Assembly (NCBI GenBank): GCA_951799425.1
Contig: OX637405.1
Coordinates: 24,627,371 to 24,691,370 of the forward strand
Source of the DNA: Ilex aquifolium
Lineage: Eukaryota; Streptophyta; Magnoliopsida; Aquifoliales; Aquifoliaceae
Direction: 5' to 3'
DNA: 64,000 bases
In this document: in pieces, positions 57,201 to 64,000 of the stretch
Numbering within the stretch: position 1 is the stretch's first letter
Layout: each line of letters starts with the position of its first letter
Notes under the pieces: model-generated
What the model saw: only the letters and a program-made list of their open reading frames with translations
Databases searched by the model: none
Told to the model about the DNA's origin: nothing
Made by a program: the position numbers and the translations under genes

Positions 57201-57560
57201 AATGGACCTTCCGGAAGGTTTTTGCTACTGATGTAGACCTTCCGGAAGTTCTTGAAATTGATCCTTTTCATTTAACTGTTCTTTCAGCGACCTTCCGGTA
57301 GGTGTATGTCGACCTTCCGGAAGGTTTTTCCAAAAACCTGAAATTTTCAAAATGCTTAGCCATGCTCTTGGGCTTTATTTTCTTTGGTTCCTATGACATA
57401 AATGGACATAAATTGAGATATCATTGACATTGTGGATGGTAAATCCGGTTAAAAGCATGTGAATGACGTGGTGTCGGGTTATACGACTATCACGAGTATT
57501 TCCGCGGGTTGACGGATGGTCAACGGTTAATAAAGGACCCCCGGGTTTTGGGGTGTCACA
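54236..57560 (+). mobile_element. 3' LTR of the 9.6-kb gypsy element (3325 bp)
   Basis: Same layout as the 5' LTR at an offset of 6293: TATA 54625-54632, inverted repeat 54641-54660, possible intron 54932-56659. Confidence 0.95.
56929..57338. repeat. Array of CCTTCCGGAAGG palindromes, 3' LTR
   Basis: Copy of the array at 50636-51045, with one difference seen (ACTTACCGG becomes ACCTACCGG near 57081). Confidence 0.92.
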
Positions 57561-57565
57561 GTGAG

Positions 57566-58185
57566 AAACAAATTATAGAGAAACACACGCCAAAGAAAAA
57601 CGATCACACGCACAAGACAGTATTTACGTGGTTCGGCAATTTGCCTACGTCCACGGAGTTGTAGAGATTTCACTATATTCAAGAAGGAGTACAAACTATG
57701 GCCGCCGTTACATCCAACCAGAACCCTAATAACCGAACATAATGATATCCGCGCCCAGGGCTACAATTCAACCCCAGCCTCCGCTCCATGGACTAAGCCT
57801 CAGAAAAAATCCCATTAAAGAAACGCAACATTATTTCGGGTCGGGTCATCATCCGAATCAACACACAAAACTAGACTCCACAAAAAAAATCCCAACAAAG
57901 ATTAGATCCAAAAATCAAGAAAATAGTGTATGAAGATCGAAAAAGCGATCGGGAGGAGAAATACAAAGCCAATATGAAAAGGGAGTAAAGTAATAGAAAG
58001 ACAACATGAAAAGGTTAGAGAGTGATGCTTGAATTTAGGATGAGGAGGTCAAAAACCTTATATAACGGCTATAGGCAGTGAAACACTCACTTCCAATCAT
58101 CAAACATTCTACATTCTTAAAATTGTATTGTCTTTACCTTTTTTTTTTCTTTAGTATATAGTATAATCCAACTTATTGTTTTCTA
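57566..58185. other. Helitron H3 interior between the gypsy element and Helitron H1
   Basis: No gene. Contains TTTACGTGGTTCGGCA and GCCTACGTCCACGG (57627-57657), a phrase found in many plant transposable elements. Confidence 0.5.
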
Positions 58186-59746
58186 TCTATACTGCTATAA
58201 AATGTCAACATAAGTGAAAACTTTTGTTTGACTATAATAACATTAAACAAATAACTAATGCCAATATTATCCTTTTAGAGTTATAACATCAATATTAATC
58301 TAACTTATAATTGTGACTATTATATGGATGGTTGGGGTGCTATTACATAACTATTCACACACATATGTGTGTGTATACTTATACTACTAACAACTACATA
58401 ATTGAATATAGTCATCAATTGGGTTGATATATGGGAAAGTGAAGAGGTTTTATTTTTTTCCATTGTGGGGTTAATTTGGTGAACTGGTTCTGAATTTTGG
58501 AGGTGAATTAAGTTTATTTTGGATTATAGCAACAATTTTTCAGAATGTTGTATTGCTGATTTAGACTACGTTGAGCCCCCCAGTTGCTAACCATAGCCTT
58601 ATAAGATGCGGAATATGGGGAGGTGATTCACTAGATTTGCTGGTATGCTCCTCACAAGAAGATTGATACGTTATTCTTATGTGCTGTCTCAGCTACGTTT
58701 CTCGTATTGTTCTTGTATGTTCCTTCACAGAACATACAAGGTGAAAAATTCCAGCATAGCACAAGTATTACCAATTTTGGTGATTCTTTTTCCTTATACC
58801 TACACTTTCTAATTTATTTGAATTGCTAACTCTGCATCATAAAAATTTATCTTCCATTCATTACTATAAGCATGATTAAATTGTTGCTTGATGTCAGTAA
58901 CATCAAAGCAGTCCAATATCATTTAATTAAACTAGAATGAAATATCTATGCATTCTTTAACAACTGAATTATAAGAGAAGCAAATAAAAACATTGTTCCA
59001 CACATATTCAGTTGCCATATTTATTCCTCTCGATTTAAGTCAACAAATTGTTGCAAAGATAGATCCACTCAACAAAAGTTTGCTTGTGCCTTTTATATTC
59101 TCTTGGGTACATAATGCCATTTTTGGGATTTGAGGCTATAATAGAGTTCCAAATGAAGCATGAAACATGTATTATTTTTTATTTTTTATTTTTGCTATCT
59201 TACCTTAACCAAGTCATGACCTTGGTTCAGTTAAGTGAAATGTTAACAACTTTACTGCTCACTCTTGAGTCTTTTATCTTCAGTACCATGGTTGTTATAC
59301 AAGTGTACGTTGACAATATAAGAACAGTCTTGATTATCTGATATTCGTGGTGGTCCCCAAATTTCTTTTGACCATTCTACCTTTTCTTCAGAGCTTCAGA
59401 TCCTTCCGTGGTTTAATTTGTTAAGATTCAAATTTTCTAACAAATTAGGCATTTTTTTTTTTTTTTGGGCTTGATAATTTTTGTGTCGTGGAATAAATTT
59501 GTGCAACAGTGAACTGATGCATTTTTTTGGTTGTTTTTTATTTGTTCATCCTAAAACATTCCCTCTTGAGAGCTTTCATAAAGTCCATATTCATTGTAAT
59601 ATCTTTAAGTCGATCCTTGGGAATGCTTCTTTGAGATTTACCATAATGGCTTCAAGTATCCTAACCATATATTGGTCAGAGTACTTCTGCATTTCTTAAC
59701 TATTACTTAAAGTAGTTCATGTGCAACCCACGTGTGCAATAACTAG
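58186..59746 (+). mobile_element. Helitron H1, plus strand (1561 bp)
   Basis: 5' end TCTATACTGCTATAAAATG after host A58185. 3' end CTAG (59743-59746) before T59747, with the imperfect stem CATGTG/CACGTG (59719-59734) just upstream. The first ~40 bp resemble H2's 5' end. No coding capacity for Rep/helicase. Inserted in H3 on the opposite strand. Confidence 0.8.
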
Positions 59747-61506
59747 TACATAGAGAACGATGGACAATCTTTTAGGAATTGTGCCCCTACATCTCTCTTG
59801 TTTCATAAACTGATAATTTAATGGAAAAAGTAGAACATGAGGAATATGTCATAAATAATATTAATATAACAAATAAAAGGTGTATTGTATTTTCTTTATA
59901 ATATATTTATTCATGGTAGTTTAGATAATTAAGAAATGCTAGAGGGTAAAAGAGGAAAATAAACTTTTTTCAAAGATACATACTTTTTAAAGTAGTATAG
60001 ATAAATTGTAAAATAATACAATATAACTTTTAAAATTCCATTATAAATATTCTTAATTTAATAATAGCTGATCTGGCCTTTAGACTTTTAGACTATATAA
60101 TAATAGCTGAAGTGACCTTTAGGATTTTAGACTATATATCCATTACCCATGGTGTTGAAGCCTTCATCATTCCAAGTAGCCAAGATGGGGAGCCTCTACC
60201 CCACCAGTTACCATGATATTTGTTTCACCGATTTTGATTTGTCATGCAGGCTCCATAGGAGAAACTTTGTTTTCTTGTTCAATTTGTGCTCATTTCTCTC
60301 TACTCTCTCCTCCTACCCCCACCAAAATTGTCTCCTCCAAAGGAAGAACATGAATAATTACGAGGAGATAAAGAAAGGATGACCTGGATGATCAAAAAAA
60401 TCCTCCTCTAACAGTATAGAACCATTACTTTACCATGTCTATGTATAACTAAAAAATTCAGTATAAGTAGGATATGTCAATCATACAAAGAGAAAAGTCA
60501 TGCAAAACATTAGTTTGATTGTGTTGATAGAATAATAGTAGATATCTCATAATGAGATTTTGTAGCATGGTTTGAGTTTAAAATATGAATATTATACATT
60601 CAAATAATTTTTTTTTCGAGTTTTACAGATGTTGAGTTAAACAAGTTGATAACAACACAGAAATAGAAGTGGAGGACCACTTCTTTTAAAAGATTTGGAT
60701 GTCAAATAATGAAATAGAAGTCCTTAGACTTTACACGAATAAATTATCCTAGAGTAAAGCTGTAGAGAATGAGGAAGTTGGCTTGCTTCATCTGAGAAAA
60801 TTTAACAATTCTTATTTAATAAAGAGATCAAATGAATGTTGCAAAAAAAACAAGGGAGGTCTATTTGGATAAATTTCTCTGTTTGAGAAACAAATAACAA
60901 GAATGATTAATCTCAATAAACTTATCATATATAGGTCAGGGCAATATCTAATATTCGAAAATTATCAACTTTAAGTAACATTTAAAGTTTCGTAAATACA
61001 AGATACATAAGATATTGACAAATGCTTTAAGAATAATTTGATAATTTCAATGTCACATGAATAAATATAAGGAAAACCAACACAAGTACCATAACAAAGC
61101 CCCAAGACCATGGAAAAATAATAATTGTAAGCTAAGATTATAGGGAAAAGGATCAACTTTGAAAAGTTATCATGTCTAGGAGTTCTATAAAACCACAAAT
61201 AAAAAAAATTGAGTTAGGATTTGAATCTAACATCATGGATTCACCTGAAATTATACAACCACTGTCACCATCTATTTTTTAGATTTTGGGACAATCTAAG
61301 CATACTTTCTTACTCTCTCTCTCTCTTCATATCATGTATAATTTATAGGATTTATTTTACTACTGTACCCAATCTGTGTGCATCTAAATTTTTTTACAAA
61401 GACTTTTCATGTCAAACAAATAAATCTCGAAAATCATATCATAAAGAAATAAAATAAAATTATAATTGAAGATTATTCACGTGTAACGCACATGTGCATC
61501 AACTAG
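59747..61506. other. Remainder of Helitrons H3 (to 60001) and H2 (60002-61506)
   Basis: AT-rich, with no recognised domain. A 77-codon frame at 60149-60382 and a pyrimidine-rich stretch near 60290-60330 could be a captured host leader or exon, but nothing was identified. Confidence 0.4.
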
Positions 61507-62590
61507 TAAATATTAAATAAAAGATATGGTGAGACAACTTATGTGATTGGAATTTAAATATCCCAAGACCAATCACGTAAATTGTTAGGTTTGTCTCATA
61601 AAGCATATATAGGAAAAATTCTATAGAGATTTAATGTGGAGAATTGTTTAGCTAATGTTGCTTCAATTAAGTAAAAGAGATAAGTTTAGCAGTATGTAAT
61701 GTCCAAATAATGAAATGGATTCCTTATATTTTTATTGCATTTTGTTTTATGTATATGCATTTATGTGTATAATGTCAATATTATTCTTGCAGTTAGTATA
61801 TTAGGTAAATACCAAACTAATCCTGAAATGAATCATTATGTGCTTTCAAGGTATTTATAAGGTATAAATGACTACATGCTCACATTTAAGATGTCTAATC
61901 ATCTAGAGGTGATTGAAAATTATGAATGTTAAATTTGTGGCTTCCTTTGAGGCTACCATTAATGGATTATAGTTGCGAAATTTTATCTCAGGACTTGGAA
62001 TTATCAACTTTATGGCCAAGCCGCTGAGAAATTATCGTGATGATTTCGCATATGTGTTTTTTGCTAATTGTCAATAGAGCATAATAGCATGGAGCTCATG
62101 ATTGCAAATCCATTAAGAAAAGAACTATTAAAGACATTTAAAGATGTTAACATAATGGGTCTTATTTGTAGCTCATGATGGTTGTTCACTTAATGTTATG
62201 GATTTTGCATAATGGTTATTTATTTGACACTTTCAGTTCTTATTTGAATGGTTTATGATATTTCTTGTTTTTCAGAATGTATGTACATGTATGGGATGAT
62301 TGAATGATAACAAGAATAGCCTTTGGTACAAGGCATTACTATTGGACCTTATCATATATAAATATACTTCTTAATTATAGATCAAGTTAGATAGGTTGCT
62401 AGTGTTGTGGTACATGGAAGGGACTATATCGTATTAATGACGTACGACTGCCATGACTCGCATTAGTGGGTTGTTTAATTGTGCTATTGTGATGACCAAA
62501 TTAAGGTGATAATGGATTGAATTTATTGCACGTTTATGTAAACCTTGCTAGACCAAATTGTAAGATAATAATATGGGCCAAATGCTACAA
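61507..62590 (+). pseudogene. pol: Copia RT 3' end, RNase H and 3' untranslated region
   Basis: Resumes the copia RT after Helitron H2 (KDM, then a TYVIGI block in a shifted frame, then LLGLSHKAYIGKILERFN). Next come YQTNPEMNHYVLSRYL, DYMLTFKMSNHLEV and an RNase H tail (SIEHNSMELMIANPLRKELL with shifts). Several stops. From ~62180 there is non-coding sequence up to the 3' LTR, with no clear polypurine tract. Confidence 0.75.
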
Positions 62591-63052
62591 CATAAGAATT
62601 AATGTGACCCACATAATTTGGAATATGTGATTTTATTGATTATTATCGGATAATTAGTTTGGGTCAAAAAATGATAGGATTACCAATCCTAATCTAACGA
62701 ATATAACTAATGATTTTTAATTGGTCAATGAAAAGAAGTGGTTTCCTAATGTCCTACTTTGATGGGAAGTGGAGTTTATGTTGAACTAGGAAATTGGTCT
62801 TCTCTCTACCTATAAATATACACATGCCCCATCAAGTCGTGTATCGTAAGAATAAAGGCCAGGAGAGAGAAACTGATTTATGGGCTAGGATCATTCAATT
62901 CTTGATCAAGTAATTCAAAGGTTTGCATCAATGGCTTTAGGTATGTCAAAAATGACGTTTTTAATTCCGCATAATTGATATGTGAAAATCATGATTGTTC
63001 TATATCTTGGAATTAGGGTTTAATTGATTCCTTTGATCAAATAAATTTTACA
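62591..63052 (+). mobile_element. Copia 3' LTR (462 bp)
   Basis: Pairs with 19047-19201 plus 21706-21999. The first two bases are mutated (CA instead of TG), and the end TTTTACA is intact. TATAAATA is at 62813-62820. Followed by the CTCCA duplication. Confidence 0.85.
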
Positions 63053-63591
63053 CTCCAATGTTGGTACAAGTAGGGCAAGTCTACACTCCTATATTTGAGT
63101 TGTTTCAAGATAAGTATGATATATTTCAACGGGGTTTTGCAACACCATGTGATGTGTTGGATGGGTGGCACCAATTTATGATTCGATTATTTGATTAACA
63201 TAGTGAGTATTTGATCTTGGTTAAGGCTAATGAGGAGATAGTCAATTGTAGTTGTCGAAAGTTTGAAATGGAGGGCATATTATATGGCCATACACTTAAA
63301 GTCTTGGACACAATGAATATTAAACAAATTCCTAAGCAATACATACTTAAGAGATTGAGATGAGCTGCGAGGCACAGTTGTAATTAAGCCCCTCAGTACC
63401 ATGTCAAATGAGGAAGATCTCAGCACCAATGTGAACTATCGAAGTGGTGACGACCCACTTTCCAATTTTATCACTTCTGATCTAGGGAACCTTTAGGCAA
63501 AAGTTTTAACACCACACAATTGTTGGTGGAGTTGCTCCACAAATTGTCATTTGTAGTAGGTTTTTCCTTTCAACTTTGAGGCCGAGGGGAT
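63053..63591 (+). pseudogene. FAR1/FHY3-like pseudogene, 3' part with SWIM zinc finger
   Basis: Continues the pseudogene cut at 19046. YTPIFELFQDKYD (63090 on) matches the segment before the SWIM domain. NCSCRKFEMEGILYGHTLKV (63244 on) is the SWIM finger with its second Cys region changed (ILYGH for ILCxH). IPKQYILKRLR follows, as in FAR1 proteins. After that, stops and frame loss. It ends where an LTR begins at 63592. Confidence 0.8.
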
Positions 63592-64000
63592 TGTAAACCC
63601 CACCTGTTTATATTAATATAGTAATTTATTTGTTTAGTAATTCTTATATATGTAATGACGTAAGAATGAACCATATAGATTGTAACAGTAGGAATAAATA
63701 CTAGGGAGGCAAATTGATTGTGAAGTTTAAGTTTCGAAGGCGTTTAAGCTTGGGAATGGTTGTTATGTAAGTTTCTAAATATTTTTAGGTCAAAATAAGA
63801 TTTTCATTGAATCTGTAAGATCAATAAACCTTAGGAGAGGTAATACGGAGTGTATTAGAAGTTAGGAAGTATCCTGGAGTTTAAACACATTTTAGAAAGA
63901 ATTCGGATATGCAGAAATTTGACTCTACCTTAGTATTTTACCCAAAACTTTTTAATCCTAACTCCGATTGATCTTAATTTTTGATAGTAGAAACTAGACT
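63592..64000 (+). mobile_element. 5' end of a family 2 LTR, cut by the window edge
   Basis: Starts TGTAAACCCCACCTG and follows LTR B/A order (TATTAATATAGTAAT, GTAAGAATGAACCATATAG, TTTTTAGGTCAAAATAAG). The rest lies beyond the window, so solo or full-length status is unknown. Confidence 0.85.

Larger units (their letters stand above)
47943..57560 (+). mobile_element. Recent defective Ty3/gypsy (Tekay-like) element (9618 bp), TSD GTGAG
   Basis: GTGAG flanks both ends (47938-47942, 57561-57565). The 3325-bp LTRs (47943-51267, 54236-57560) show four differences that I found (near 48148, 49226, 49962 and 50788). The internal 2968 bp keep an intact primer site, a Gag nucleocapsid frame with two zinc knuckles, and broken protease, RT, RNase H and integrase scraps in gypsy order (integrase after RNase H). 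Active-site residues are lost. The combination of fresh LTRs and a long-dead interior indicates mobilisation in trans. Inserted in Helitron H3. Confidence 0.95.
46524..60001 (-). mobile_element. Helitron H3, minus strand, nested in H2 (net ~2.3 kb)
   Basis: Its minus-strand 3' end is CTAG (46527-46524) next to A46523, with the imperfect stem CACACGC/GCACGTG at 46536-46552. Its minus-strand 5' end TCTATACTACTTTAAAAAG starts at 60001, with T60002 outside. The 5' sequence matches H2 and H1 except at a few bases, so all three are one family. Own sequence: 46524-47942, 57566-58185 and 59747-60001. No Rep/helicase. Confidence 0.75.
46144..61506 (+). mobile_element. Helitron H2, plus strand, split by nested insertions (net ~1.9 kb)
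   Basis: 5' end TCTATACTACTATAAAAT (46144) after host A46143. 3' end CTAG (61503-61506) before host T61507. Stem CACGTGT/ACATGTG (61478-61496) is 6 bp upstream of CTAG. It cuts the copia RT, which resumes at 61507. Own sequence: 46144-46523 and 60002-61506, with no Rep/helicase. The middle is Helitron H3. Confidence 0.8.
19047..63052 (+). mobile_element. Old Ty1/copia element expanded to 44 kb by nested insertions, TSD CTCCA
   Basis: Outer boundaries TGTAATAATT (19047) and TTTTACA (63052) are flanked by CTCCA at 19042-19046 and 63053-63057. Copia parts in order: 5' LTR, decayed primer site 22003, leader, Gag and protease pieces (to 27196 and 29361-29605), integrase (41733-42151, 45055-45240), RT (45240-46143), RT end and RNase H (61507-~62170), 3' LTR (62591-63052). 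Subtracting the nested elements and their duplications leaves about 6.2 kb, a normal copia size. The two LTRs differ at roughly one base in ten by eye, so it is much older than its youngest guests. All coding parts carry stops. Confidence 0.85.

Noticed and set aside
57627-57657. Separate element signalled by TTTACGTGGTTCGGCA / GCCTACGTCCACGG
   Set aside because: The phrase is widespread in plant elements, but no boundaries or duplications were seen, so it is left as part of Helitron H3.
1-64000. Intact host genes
   Set aside because: No multi-exon frame with a recognisable non-transposon domain was found. The only non-retroelement coding homology is the FAR1-like pseudogene.

Overview
The window is plant nuclear DNA, most likely a flowering plant and probably a eudicot. 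It is AT-rich and almost entirely transposable-element sequence with no intact host gene. The evidence is plant-type Ty3/gypsy LTRs with tRNA-iMet primer sites, Ty1/copia polyprotein remnants, Helitron termini (TC...CTAG inserted between A and T) and a FAR1-like (MULE-derived) pseudogene. Most open frames of 60-130 codons are chance frames inside LTRs.

Layout. 1-19046 is a graveyard of old insertions: an LTR tail (1-154), an Athila/Tat-like LTR remnant carrying palindromic tandem repeats (~690-2473), a minus-strand solo LTR (3044-5568), a decayed possible MULE segment with microsatellites (to ~6563), an LTR ending at 9065, and a gypsy LTR/PBS/gag remnant (9066-14223) that is itself hit by solo LTRs at 11105-13657 and 14546-16783. 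A FAR1-like pseudogene begins at 17641 and is cut at 19046. Its 3' part, including the SWIM zinc finger, resumes at 63053. The 44 kb between is one old copia element (19047-63052, TSD CTCCA, LTRs roughly 88-90% identical by eye). It served as a landing pad for solo LTR A (19202-21700), B (23017-25760), C (27197-29355), a Helitron (29606-~41730) that took a recent 8.0-kb LTR element (30910-38935), solo LTR D (42152-45049), and a Helitron (46144-61506). That last Helitron contains an opposite-strand Helitron (46524-60001), which in turn contains a 9.6-kb gypsy element (47943-57560) and a third Helitron (58186-59746). Most levels are supported by exact target duplications or A/T junctions, and removing them leaves about 6.2 kb of copia in normal domain order (gag, PR, IN, RT, RNase H).

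How the parts relate. The two full-length gypsy elements (8026 and 9618 bp) have nearly identical LTR pairs, so they moved recently. Their internal regions are wrecked and share a deletion junction, so they are non-autonomous and presumably mobilised in trans. Their 2.2-3.4-kb LTRs, and those of the solo copies, are modular. They share a TATA box followed by an inverted repeat, a short conserved reading frame (core like LRDEGYAWVPKT), a GTAGGG splice-donor-like site, a TTTCAG acceptor-like site 1-1.8 kb later, an AAAGCC/GGCTTT hairpin, and often a GGGTAGAG/CTCTGCCC hairpin near the 3' end. Several carry clusters of short palindromes whose sequence differs from family to family. The apparent LTR-resident intron and the palindrome clusters are the most unusual signals here.
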